The notes under the pieces: model-generated
The model's database searches: none
What the model was told of the DNA's origin: nothing
Seen by the model: only the letters and a program-made list of their open reading frames with translations
Origin: Sanguinoderma infundibulare
Lineage: Eukaryota > Basidiomycota > Agaricomycetes > Polyporales > Polyporaceae
Direction of reading: 5' to 3'
Length of the DNA: 64,000 bases
Assembly (NCBI GenBank): GCA_032821775.1
Contig: JAVLRN010000005.1
Coordinates: 3,472,001-3,536,000 of the forward strand
Position numbers and translations under genes: made by a program
Shown: piece by piece, positions 1-10,512 of the stretch
Layout: each line of letters opens with the position of its first letter
Position numbering within the stretch: position 1 is the first letter of the stretch

Positions 1-1
1 G

Positions 2-1411
2 GACTTCTGGCTCCCGCACTGGCAGAACTTCGCGACGCGGATACGTGAGCTTCATCCCGAGGCCATCCTCTTCATCGCCCCTCCTGTCTTCGTTCCCCCT
101 CCTCAGATCGATGAGCGTTACCTGAAGGGTCGCTGCTGCTACTCTACACACTACTACGACGGTCTCACTCTAGTGACCCGGCACTGGAGTTGGTTCAACG
201 CGGATGCGTTGGGCCTTATCCGCGGCAAGTACTCCTCACCGATCGCAGCGGCGAAGTTCGGCGAACGCGCGATCCGCAAGTCGTTCCAGGAGCAACTCGG
301 CTACCTGAAGGCGGACGCAGAGATCCTCGGCGCGTACCCAACCATCATCGGCGAGATTGGCATTCCCTTCGACATGGACGGAAAGAAGGCATACGGCTAC
401 ACCGACGGGGGCAAGTACAAGGGCGACTTCTCAAGCCAGCAGAAGGCGCTCGACGCGAGCATGAACGCGGCGGACGGCTCGAACGCGCTCAACTACACGA
501 TTTGGAACTACTGCCCGGACAACTCACACGAGTGGGGTGATGGCTGGAACATAGAGGACCTGAGCGTGTGGAGCCCGGACGACCTGCAGCCACGGTCACA
601 GTTCAAGATGGGCGCGAACGACTCCTCGTCCGCGTTCTTGCTGAAGGGCCAGGCGACGCCTGTCGTCCGCTCTGCTGCCGCTTCGAACGTCTCGCTCAAC
701 ACGCTCACTCCTGGGGACGGCCCTGCGGAGGACGATACCGTTGTCGCAAAGGCGACGGCGCTGGCGTTCTCCGACTGGGACAACGTCTACGATTTCCTGA
801 CGGACGGCACGCGTGCGCCAAAGGCTTTCATCCGTCCCTTTCCGACAACTGTGGTCGGTGTGCCCACCAACATCCAGTTTGACATCTCGAAGTCGGAGTT
901 CAAGCTTACGGTGGAGGTCCGCCCGGAAGATGCACCGAAGCGCGAGCGACTCGGGCTCCCTGCGTCTTCGGGCAGCCCCGACGAGGCGGAACTTCCGACG
1001 GAGATCTACGTCCCTCTGGTGCACTACGCCGCTGACAAGCTTCTCCACGATTCCCAAGCGGCACAGTCTCAGTCCGCAACCTCGAGCCCTGTGACGCCGA
1101 AGGTTGCCGATGGACCTTTGTCCAACACAGACGCGTTCCCCCGGTTCTCGGGCGGCCTTCCGGCAGAGCATCTGCAGCTCTTGTCCGGGCCCTCTCCGCT
1201 TCTCGCGCTGGACGTTGATGTATCGGAGGGGCGGTGGACGGTCGAGGCACAAACGCTCAAGTGGTGGTACCCCGTGCCTTCCAGTGGCTCCCGCGAGTAC
1301 ACTATCACCATCAAACGCTCTGGTGGAGTCATCAAGTCGGCCGAGGAGACGACCTCGGGCTCGGACTCTTCGTGGCTCAGCTGGTGTTTGGATGGCTGTA
1401 ACGTCATGTAG
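2..1411 (+). CDS. GH5 (subfamily 12-like) sterol/glycosphingolipid beta-glucosidase, 3' part
   Basis: The frame is open from the window edge to the stop at 1411, about 469 residues; the start and any upstream exons lie outside. The segment beginning DFWLPHWQNFATRIRELHPE and containing STHYYDGLTLVTRHWSW, then GEIGIPFDMDGKKAYGYTDG and NYTIWNYCPDNSHEWGDGWN, matches the fungal endoglycoceramidase-related/ergosteryl-beta-glucosidase family (EGCrP2/Egh1 type), which hydrolyses steryl glucosides or glucosylceramide. The Glu at 353-355 in GEIG is the expected GH5 nucleophile; the acid/base Glu would lie upstream of the window. After about residue 200 comes a beta-rich C-terminal region (ending at LSWCLDGCNVM) usual in this family. 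No intron is seen in this part. Family assignment is firm; the exact substrate is inferred. Confidence 0.85.
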   Translation, partial: DFWLPHWQNFATRIRELHPEAILFIAPPVFVPPPQIDERYLKGRCCYSTHYYDGLTLVTRHWSWFNADALGLIRGKYSSPIAAAKFGERAIRKSFQEQLGYLKADAEILGAYPTIIGEIGIPFDMDGKKAYGYTDGGKYKGDFSSQQKALDASMNAADGSNALNYTIWNYCPDNSHEWGDGWNIEDLSVWSPDDLQPRSQFKMGANDSSSAFLLKGQATPVVRSAAASNVSLNTLTPGDGPAEDDTVVAKATALAFSDWDNVYDFLTDGTRAPKAFIRPFPTTVVGVPTNIQFDISKSEFKLTVEVRPEDAPKRERLGLPASSGSPDEAELPTEIYVPLVHYAADKLLHDSQAAQSQSATSSPVTPKVADGPLSNTDAFPRFSGGLPAEHLQLLSGPSPLLALDVDVSEGRWTVEAQTLKWWYPVPSSGSREYTITIKRSGGVIKSAEETTSGSDSSWLSWCLDGCNVM

Positions 1412-2211
1412 GGGAAGGGACTGTGATACTGGTTCACGTCATGTCTCTTGCATCAGACATTTCTTGAGTTGTCGCTCCGGCTGGCTGGGCGCCTCGCTGT
1501 ATTATAGGACATTTCTTGGATGCATACATGCGATATGTGGATTGCGGGGACGTTCTCCTAGAGTTCGCAATTGGGTGGCCAACCTGTGCTCCCAATAACC
1601 CCCGACATGAGGCGTCTTGCCGTCTAAACAATCTCGATCTAGGTGGGTTCGACTTCTTCGGAGTGGCACAGGGTACTTCCGACCTCGCGGTTTCCGTCCG
1701 CTTGTCGCGAGCTTGGAACCATAAGTCTTCTTTCACTGTTCTCCAAGGCCTAGTGCGTACGTAACGTCCCTTGAATCAATGCGCTCCGTTAATCAATTGT
1801 TTGCCACAGGGTTGGCGAACTTCCGCGGAGAAGTTCAAAATGAACGATGTTGCACTGTGGTACCGCATCACCCTCGGCCTGCACACACTCCGTCCCATCA
1901 CGGAAGCTCAGTCGGTTGTAAGCGGTCGGGATCTCCCAGGACATTGGAGTCGAGGCTGTCATCCTCATGTACTGTCCTTGTTCTAGGCATGAGCATCGAT
2001 CTGCGCACGGCCGAAGTGGGGAACTTCTCGTATGCAAGTATGTGGATCCGCCTTCTTCGGCCACGCGTTTTACACAAGGTGGACTAGGCACGAGTTCGCG
2101 AGCGCTTTTGGAGAGGGATGCTTTCCAAGTCCACGTTCTCATTCCCGAGGTCTGTAGTGTTTGTTTCTGTCTCGATCATCGCGATCTAATGTCTGACAAC
2201 TCCCTGACATG
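1412..2211. other. intergenic, no gene recognised
   Basis: Short overlapping open frames only, without recognisable domains, splice patterns or codon bias. No tRNA or repeat was noticed here. Confidence 0.5.
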
Positions 2212-2472
2212 CACTACGTCCGCCCAGAACGCCGAGGTCTTGATCAGGACAGAATACCACCACCGACAGACGTGATCAATACGCAAGCTTTTCCGCTTCG
2301 CCCAGCACCTTTCGAAGATACTTGACAAAGTTTCGACGGGAAGACGATGGATAGGGGCGATGGCGTTGTGAATAAAGAGGAAGGCGACGGCGAATCCGCA
2401 GTAATCTTCCGTTCTGGCTGTGGTCCATGCTCTGATCTCTGCGTCGCTGAGTCCGACGAGACTCGAGCGATC
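2212..2472 (-). pseudogene. truncated F-box gene fragment
   Basis: About 87 residues read in one frame (DRSSLVGLSDAEIRAWTTAR, then PIHRLPVETLSSIFERCW and KTSAFWADVV). They align without gaps to the N-terminal F-box region of the intact paralogue at 39637-41418. The F-box L-P-x-E-x-L-x-x-I-F core is present. Homology stops abruptly at about 2212 with no leucine-rich C-terminal part, and on the upstream side the fragment abuts a dispersed repeat at 2475. F-box proteins of this kind normally act as substrate adaptors of SCF ubiquitin ligases; this copy is too short to do so. Confidence 0.75.
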
Positions 2473-2474
2473 TT

Positions 2475-2652
2475 GCAGCATACATGCGAATGCTGCAAGA
2501 ACACATAAACAACAATCATACCGGCGTAGAAGCGGTAGGAGTGGCGTGATAGCATTGCTTGACTGGTTTGCATCCGAGTCAGGGTGCCGGCCGCTCCCTG
2601 GCTGGATATGCTGCCTACATACGTCGGCCAAGTAGAACTCGAACCATTCCGC
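2475..2652. repeat. 178-bp dispersed repeat, copy A
   Basis: Direct repeat of 35621-35798, the same length and about 93% identical by eye. It begins GCAGCATACATGCGA and ends GAACCATTCCGC. Copy A joins directly to the F-box fragment at 2472. Confidence 0.85.
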
Positions 2653-3960
2653 CTCGACTGCTGAGTATGCTTTGGGACGCTACCCCAGCGGGGCGACGAT
2701 TCTCTTGTGCGTTGCAGTCCTTCGTATTTCGTATCCGTTTCTTCGCTCACGGGCCGACCTCGAAGATCGCGGAGTTGGGATAAATACTCGTGAACTCATG
2801 AACGTCGCGCCCGGCGGCATGGATGTGTTTCCCCTTTCTGCATGCAATGCATGTTCTGTTGGCAATCGAACGCAAGGACTGCTTCGATGCCATCCGTGGC
2901 GTGCGACTTTCACTGTTGCTCAGGTCCCTGAACACTAGTGTCCGTCCTTGTTGTCACATGCTTCCAATGTCCAGGTGAGCAAGCGTTCCGCTTCGCATAC
3001 GTAGCATTCGGTTTCTTATCAACGGGATCTCTGGATAGCCGCATGGTAGCGCGCAGGGTCAACCTTCAAAGAATATTGGAGGTATCAGGCAAACTTCACC
3101 GTTTGTCGCCGTCCGTCCTCGCTTCTATCCTGATTGCCAAATTTCCTCCGACCCGCGAGCCTTCGCTAACAGGCAACGCGATCATGTACTGCCACCCAAC
3201 GTGGGGGAGCCGCGAGCCGTTGATTCGTTCGGACGCAATTCGGACGCACACGCGGCGGCGCTGCGGCTGTAGCACCCACAGATTGTGAAACGTATGGCGG
3301 ATAGGGAAAATTTGCGAAGTGCAGCCGGCTGGCAGTTCCAGGTCCTATCATGAGTGGATGACGTATCAGGGCGAACGAAAGTTCTCTTCGCAACTCTATC
3401 GCCCGCGTGCGATCGCAAACGGTGAGTATGAGACGCATTCGCCACCATGCAATCCGCTAACGCATTTCACCGGTCGATTTGGTAGGCAGATTTTGAATGA
3501 TCGCACCTGTAGTGCTGACGGTTTTCTTTCGGTTTGAACAGGGAGAGGCGGTACTACGGCGCGATCCGATTACTTGAATGCACGCGGTGGAGAACCATCC
3601 CACGCCTACTCCACTGTCCAGTAAGTACTCAGGATTCAATTGCATCCAAAGGCTGATACAATCAGTGAGTCGTAGATGGTGGCCATCTAGGGCATCGCGT
3701 CAGCGGACTCTAAACTCAGAGAACGATCGCCGCGACCCACCGAAGCTTTGAGCTTTCCGCTCAGATGCCAAGCATTGACCATCCGAAGTGCTATGATGAC
3801 CCCTTGCGCGCGTTCCTTAGGCGGCCAGTTCAAGATGATGTTTTATTCCTTCCGGGTATCACGTGTGCATCTTTGAACTCATAAAAAGGCGAGCACCGTA
3901 CGTCAGTACTGCAGTCGCTCCCTCATCTATTCCCCGTCGTATCCGGCTGCTGTCACAACC
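2653..3960. other. decayed DNA, left half of an old duplicated block
   Basis: No intact gene. From about 2930 the sequence shows scattered similarity to about 7715-9265, for example the TCCGTCCTTG...CCGCTTCGCA stretch, ATCAACGGGAT, and a splice-donor-like CGGTGAGT at 3420 paired with 8475. It looks like the remains of a gene lying upstream of the DUF6533 gene, duplicated together with it. Confidence 0.45.
3881..3890 (+). promoter_or_regulatory. TATA-like box of the DUF6533 gene
   Basis: ATAAAAAGGC lies 71-80 bp upstream of the ATG at 3961, a usual distance for a TATA element in these fungi. Confidence 0.4.
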
Positions 3961-5765
3961 ATGTCGTCTTCATCCGAGTCCGCCATTTCTTCGGAGCTCA
4001 TGTCCATTATGTGAGTCTTGAACATTTACCAGGTTTTGGTTCGCACTGACCATCCATTTTTGTCCGGACACGCATTGTCACAAGACTGACGGCCAACTAC
4101 TATTTCTTCGTGACACTCGGTACGCCGGACTGAGCCTTGAGACCACAACAGCTTACCGATGCACGTTGCACCATCTAGCGCTATTCGCCTACGACTGGCT
4201 CATCTCGTTTGACAGGGAGATCCGTTGCTTCTGGGATATCTCCAAGGGTCGGAGGCCCACCGTCTCAGCGCTGCTCTATATGCTTAGTCGCTACCCAAAC
4301 ATCATTTCGGTTGCTCTCTCGGTGCGAACTATCTTTGCTATGTCAGACACGGTGTGTATTCTGTCCCGTTTTTGCGCTTCTCTTGCAGATGATTGATACT
4401 TCCTCAGGCGTACGTAATCTATCGTATAACTGGATGTAGAATCCTCACAGAAAAGTACCTATAGGTGTAAAATCACGGTCGGCATCCTCAACGCGATGGG
4501 GATTCTTCCCTCACTTACCGCTGCGAGTAAGCACCGGCGATCTTGCTCCTGTCGCATTATTCTTATAGCTTCGCCCAGTTTTCTCAGCTTTTCGAGTTTA
4601 TGCGCTATCTCGCAAAAACAAAGGCTTGACCATCCTGGCTTTCATGTTACCTGTGCCAATATTCATCGTACAGGTACGTTGTCTCAGTCACTGTCATCAG
4701 CTTCCGTAGCTCTGAGCCTCTCGTTATATCATAGATACTCAACAATACCATGAAGGGGGTAGAGCAACCCAGTCCTTTGAACTGCGTTGCGCAGCTACCC
4801 TTGTCAGAGTCAGTATTATACGACAGGTAGGACATTCAGGCGTTGACTTTTTACACCATGAGCAATTCTGATTGGCTCGTAATGCCTAGGTGTAAGTATA
4901 ACGTACTGGATGCTCACCAGCGGTAAACTAACGTGCACTACGGTTCCGTTATAGTCGGTGTTCCCACTCAGGTCTGCATGATCGCAGGAGATCTCCTCGT
5001 GCTGCTCACAACGTGGTATAATACATACGCCACTTGGAGAACGCAGAGAGGGCTCTTAAAGGGACCATCAATTGTCAGTGCAATGTTGTACAACGGTGCG
5101 TAGATGACCTTCACCAACTGTGACATCGGCTGACCCATTTGGTGCACAGGAAGCATTTACTTCATGTGAGCTATCTCGACCTTTGTCTCGCCACCAAATG
5201 GACATTCATATTGTGACCTGGCGATCAGTGCTCTCACTTCGGTGAACATCCTCAACCTGGTATCCATGATGGCATGTATTCCTCGCTGCATGCGCCGTGC
5301 AGTATTGCTGAATGTGCCTTCGTAGCCAATAGCCAGCACGAGTACTTTCCTTCAAAACATTAGCAGGCTCCTCCAGCCGTATGTCAACCACATCCCCCTC
5401 TCCCATCCACATCGATGCGCTGAAACTGCTATTGAAGATTGTCCACCGTGCTCATCTGCCGGTTCCTTTTGGACCTTCGGCAAGTGGACCGTTCTTCGGC
5501 TTATTCCGCATCGTCGCCCTCGGCCGTTTCCTCGCTCAACTTCAACGCAGCTGGTTCCCAGACGGCGGAGCTCCCAGCATTTATCGCATCAATGGGCGAG
5601 CCTGTCCTCACCGGAATAAGCTTCATCGATTCGATAAGCGAGGACGAGGACGTGGCGCACACGGATGAAGCAGTACCTGGCACTCAGGAGGAAGACACAC
5701 CAACTCAGACGGGAGGCAACGATGATGTCGATGACACAGGCATAGCACAGAGCGGAAGTGCTTGA
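3961..5765 (+). CDS. DUF6533 seven-helix membrane protein, multi-exon
   Basis: The first exons are clear: 3961-4010 (MSSSSESAISSELMSI), 4085-4119 (LTANYYFFVTL) and 4179-4351. Exon 3 gives ALFAYDWLISFDREIRCFWD and the later LLYMLSRYPN, the hallmark of the DUF6533 domain of basidiomycete integral membrane proteins. Phases agree across both introns (74 and 59 bp). Later exon pieces read KITVGILNAMGILPS, FRVYALSRKNKGLTILAF (about 4595-4672), TQVCMIAGDLLVLLTTWYNT (about 4970-5095), ALTSVNILNLVSMM (about 5238) and, after an acceptor at 5437, STVLICRFLLDLRQV, ending in an acidic tail with stop at 5763-5765. These match the usual order of family helices; length is near the usual 300-350 residues. Function is unknown for the family. 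Exon borders between 4352 and 5437 are not all settled. A broken paralogue lies at 9266. Confidence 0.7.
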
Positions 5766-7714
5766 TTACGCTGGCAGTGAGTTGAGGTCATCGGTCCTAG
5801 GCGGGGAATTGCTCTGACAATTCGCTTCGCATCTGCACACAGCGAGAGAAACACTCTTGGTTAGACCTCCGACTTGTACTACATCGCTAGGCACCCTTGG
5901 GTTCATACGCTCCCGCTTCTTGACTTGGCCGGGCCATAATTAGACTGCACTGTATCGTATTTATTCTTCGAAAAACATGCTTATTTATTACAGATTCAAG
6001 CGAAGTATGGCGCGCCGCTACACGGCGGGGGATGCGAGCCAGGTAGAACAAGGCGGAAGGGTGCACGGGAAAGAGAGGGCGAGCCACTTGACGCTCGATG
6101 GCGGGCGACACGGGAGAGGGAAGAACTGCATCATCTGCAGTGTGAAGATCTGTAAATTAATGTCAAACGAACCGCGAATCAAATCTGTTGCTGCTTAGCA
6201 TGAGTCAACTTCAACATGATCAGATACAATCCATGACGCTCACCAGGCGAACAAGCGGTAAACCCATTCACACTAGCACAACGCAGAGCCTGCTACCATC
6301 TTGCATTCAAGCTCTAGTCAGCGCCTGCTCCGAATTCAAGTTGTCCATGTCGATTGAGGTGCACTTACGTCCAGTAGCCTGAGGCGGCGACACATCCTGT
6401 TAGTAGCTGTTGTTTCTGTCGAACAGACTGGGCTACACACGTTCTCGGCTTGGCCGACGGAAGGGCTGGTCTGAGGGATCTCTAGTATCCAAACTCGAGT
6501 CGCGAACGAGTGACGGTGAGGAAGACGAAGACAACTGCCAGCCTGAGTGCAGGACGGGTGTGGCACAATTCGGCTTCCGGACCGAATGTGCCACGTGGCT
6601 TTTGGCATCACCGGCTGGTGTTTTTGTCTCTGGTCGCGGTCGACGCTGATTGCTGCTCCTTATTTTCTCTCGCTTTTGCACTGTCCTCGCATGGTTGCTG
6701 TATGCAGTTGGCTGAGCTTGACTTTATGCCTACCCGCGATTAATCGCTCTCCCTGCCCACAGTCTTTAGACAACCTTGAAATCGCTTCCCGGCTACTGAG
6801 CATTAGAATGCAAGGCACGTATGACGGGCTCCTCACTGTGTGTGCGTACTGTTCTACTCCCTGTATTTATTGCAGTCTCAGTTATGCTCACCATAAATGA
6901 TTTTGCGCATAGTCGTCGATCGCCGCCGTTCGGTCGAAAGACCTCTCAAGGTCAAAAAGATGAATCTACCCTCGCAGAACGTAGCTTCGACCCACCATCT
7001 CTTGCGCCCAAGTTGTCCGACGGCAAGGGTGAATCCGGGCTTTGCAACGTTTCTCCCTGACCACCGGGTCGGTACTAGTGCACTCGGTTCGCCGTCCGGG
7101 AAAGGTGAGTTCATCCATTGCACCATGTGCTTCTTCCCTCCCTACAACCTACCGCCCACTTTCGGCCCGTCATGCATCATCAGTGTTGAGCCCACGCAAT
7201 GTACAACCTCGCGCCCTGCATGGTGGGGAGGCAGGGTTTTATCCCTATGGCGGTCAGGTTGGATATTCCGGGCGATCAAATCGGCGTCGATCCCCCGTTT
7301 CCTGAGGCGGACGCGACTAAGTGCCAGTGAGCTCCGACCCCTGTCTCTGCCTTGCGGGCATATGGCCACCAGCGACGCGCTCGCTCGGGATCCATGCGCG
7401 CGTTCCAGGATCGTCTCCCGCCGGCGCTGTCGCTGTTGACGTCACGTTTGCATGTCCTGCGGAAGATCCACAGCCTACTCGCGCCGCCGTTCTGCCTGTC
7501 AGACATGATCTGTCCACCATCGGACAAGGGGGACTGTCTCCATTTCATTCGTGGCGCCAGGCTTTTTGATCGGCGCGAAGCGGGTTATCAGGTCGCTGGG
7601 TGGTCTTCTGAGTTCGGGGAGCTAGCCTCGATACGTACTTTGCATGTACTTTGGCAGAGCTCGTAATGATCACCTGCAGCCTTTCGCTTCCGCACTCCGG
7701 CATGCCCCTGAAGA
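5766..7714. other. intergenic, no gene recognised
   Basis: Several frames of 60-180 codons are open on both strands but none shows a domain, a splice pattern or resemblance to the neighbours. Nothing reportable was seen. Confidence 0.4.
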
Positions 7715-9265
7715 TCGCTCTCCGTCCTTGCTATTTCATGCTCGTAATATCCAGGTAGTGAGCAAACCTGCCGCTTCGCGCACTACATAGCATTCGCTTC
7801 CTGATCAACGGGATGTTGGGGCAGCCGCTTGAGAGGGCGCAAATCCAACATTCCGCCGCGACCACGACCAGCCCAATATTTGGATTGCGGCTTCGGATCG
7901 GTGAATATGCAGCCATTTATTCACTAGCCGCCTCAGGTTGTTGACAGAACGCAAAAATTTGCAGGTGTTTTGTCGCCCAGGTATCAGCGCCGCCTTGGCC
8001 CTCGGAAATAGTACCAGTCCCCCAATTGTGAAGTTGCGGGCGCGCCTATAATTCCCGATGCGAGCCCCCGCCACTGGCAACTCGGTCGAGACTATTCGCA
8101 ACGATATCCAACGTACCAAGCGTTATGTTCAGTCGCTTTCGCAGATTGCAGACGAGCTTCGAAAGCGCGAGCTCTCGGGCAGTTCCAGAACATCCCCGGG
8201 TACGCTCACAGGCCATTGAACCATTTCACGGCGTGGAAGATCATCCCTGCCCCGACGGGACCTTTCAAATCTGTTTCACGCCATGAGGACGCAGCGGCCG
8301 TGAATTGGATGAAACGGTGCGTACCAAAGTTTGCCAAGCGGAGCGAACGAGGAGTTTGTGCGCGGGGAGGTTGTTCTCCATCCAGAAGCCGTATTCAGGG
8401 CAGGACATGCATCAGACCTGACCATACATTCGCGGATGATTGCCCTGTGATATCGCTCTTGTGCGATCACAAGCGGTGAGTGATACACCGCATAAGTACC
8501 CCACAAGGCATTACACTAACTCAATCATTCCGGGTCTATTTGGCACGCTCTCTGGTTCAAGGCGGCCGAAGTGGCGACTGTACACGTGCACTTCCCCGCG
8601 TCCCGCCAACTGCACGTTTTCCGTGTGCCAGCCGGTGGTGAAGGATCACGCCTGCACGCCCGCTCCCCTGTTGAGGCTCAGGGTTCGATCGCGTTGAGAT
8701 GGTGATCCTGTCTGTGAGTCGTAGATCAACGGAATACTCTGATTTCTTGTCGCAGGCCTTAACTTATTTGCTCAGGAAGCACCGATCATTGTAGGCTCTC
8801 GAAAAATTTCAGTTGCGAGCCTCATCACCTGGTCGCGTCGTTCTAGACATCGACTATTTCGTCCGACGTTTCCTGGGCGGTTGGTTCGATATCTGATAGT
8901 CGCGTGCGTTGCGGCGGTGTATTCGCGAAGGTGATCTGGATACCACAATCTGTTGGTGGCGGCGATGTGTGGAATGCCATCCCTCCTTGGCATCTTCACT
9001 CAACGGCAATGTACGTCCAGCAGCCAATAAGCACCACAGTCCCCCTTGCTAATAACACCATTGTCGCTTCGGTCTCAATCTTTCAGGGCACAATTCAGAC
9101 CGCTTCAGTGGACCCATTGAATCTGAACGAGCCGCGGCGCTGCCGTGTTTCCCAGCTCAACCACAAGGGCGTCCTCAAGCTCATAGAACGGCCATCGATG
9201 TAAGTGGGCGCCACAGTCGCGCACTAAACTCCTGTCCGTCTTCGCCAACCATTCAAGTCACACCT
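7715..9265. other. decayed DNA, right half of the old duplicated block
   Basis: Patchy similarity to about 2930-3960, with insertions and deletions: the two DUF6533 starts are 5,305 bp apart while the left ends are about 4,785 bp apart. A stretch at about 8560-8700 reads AAEVATVHVHFPASRQLHVF in one frame and may be the relic of an exon of an unidentified gene. No intact gene. Confidence 0.4.
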
Positions 9266-9960
9266 ATGGCCTCTCCATCCGAGTCGGCCATTTTTGCTGC
9301 AGTATCCTTTGTGTGAGTTTCCGATTATTTCCACAACCTTTATTCGCTCTGACTATCCATAGTGGCCGTCCGAACGCGGTAGACTGACAGGGAACTACAT
9401 TGCCTACTCGGGATTGGGTGATTCTTGCACATTGCCTACTCGGGATTGGGTGATTCTTGCACATTGGCAACGCGGGACATTGCTAATGCACGCCGCACCG
9501 TCTACTAGCCCTCGTCACCTATGACTGGCTCATCACCTTTGACCGGGGGATTCGTTGCTTCTGGGATTTTTCCAAGGGTCGAAAGCCCGCTGTCTCAGCC
9601 CTGCTCTATATGTGCAATCGCTACCCTATCATCATCTATCTGGTTCTTGCAGTAAAAAGCATCTATCCCATGCCAGAGAGGGTACGTATTCCGTATGATT
9701 GTCGCATGTCTGTCCGTAGATGATTGACGTAGCCTCAGGGGTACGTAATGTATTATATAGCTGCATACAATCAATCCTCACTCGCGGATACCTGTAGGTG
9801 TATTATCAACCTTCGCATGCTGTTCATAGTCACCCCTCCAAGTAAGCACCGACGCTCTTGATCCTCGATTCCCTTCCGTCCTGATCATGAGGTTTCTCTT
9901 TTTTTTTCAGCTCGCAGCGCATACTTCACGGATTGGCTTTCCGCCACCTCTATTGGAGAC
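9266..9960 (+). pseudogene. truncated DUF6533 membrane-protein gene
   Basis: The start MASPSESAIFAAVSF, the first intron, LTGNYIAYSGLALVTYDWLI and TFDRGIRCFWDFSKGRKPAV, SALLYMCNRYPIIIYLVLAV parallel the gene at 3961 exon by exon. A polypyrimidine tract and acceptor near 9900-9911 match the paralogue, but the sequence after it no longer encodes the FRVYALSRKN helix region and no later family exons are visible. It is therefore a 5' remnant. A 32-bp tandem duplication sits on its second splice donor. Confidence 0.65.
9397..9460 (+). repeat. 32-bp perfect tandem duplication over a splice donor
   Basis: Two adjacent identical 32-bp units (9397-9428, 9429-9460), each containing the exon end and donor TTGG|GTGATT. 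Only the first donor (9418) keeps the frame to read ...YSGLALVTYDW. Confidence 0.85.
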
Positions 9961-10460
9961 TCCCTCGTGAGTTTCCAAAGAAGACAACTGATATCTTCAC
10001 CTCACGAACCGTGTTTTTCTGTTCCTTCCAGTTGGGTAGCGTGACCTGCTCATCATCGAAGCGAAGCCCATCCGAAACTTCTTGGAAGTAGGAACACCGC
10101 TCGAGGCCCATCCACGCCCGGCGGACAAAAAGGTTATGATTCACATGGCCCCGCTGATCGCAAGATGTGAGCCGTGAAGACCAGGTGCAAACAAACGTGA
10201 CCGACATTTCGCCGCACAGCTCATCGGCGACCTCGCTCCTACCCGCATCATCCATTTGGCCAAAACCTTTATAGCAGCTGGTTCCTGAGGTTGGTAGGGG
10301 GCACTTTTGTAGGTCATTGCGGCGATGTGAGGACAGTCATTGGTCCACTGACGGCGGGCCGACCTACAGTGTGCGGTCCGCCGCACCCACGATCATCACT
10401 TCTCAGAGAACGCCAGACGAGAAGTGATGCAATTACGTTTGCTTATACCAAGGAGCTCGA
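9961..10460. other. intergenic, no gene recognised
   Basis: No domain-bearing frame. A 101-codon frame on the minus strand (9950-10255) has no recognisable features. Confidence 0.4.
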
Positions 10461-10468
10461 TATAAGAG
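10461..10468 (+). promoter_or_regulatory. TATA-like box of the GH35 gene
   Basis: TATAAGAG lies 45-52 bp before the ATG at 10513. Confidence 0.45.
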
Positions 10469-10512
10469 GGCATTCGAGCAGGAGCCAAGGTGAGTGCACT
10501 TCTGGCATCACG

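Noticed and set aside
596..1252. 218-codon minus-strand frame inside the GH5 gene
   Set aside because: Antisense shadow of a clear GH5 coding region, Arg-rich and without motif.
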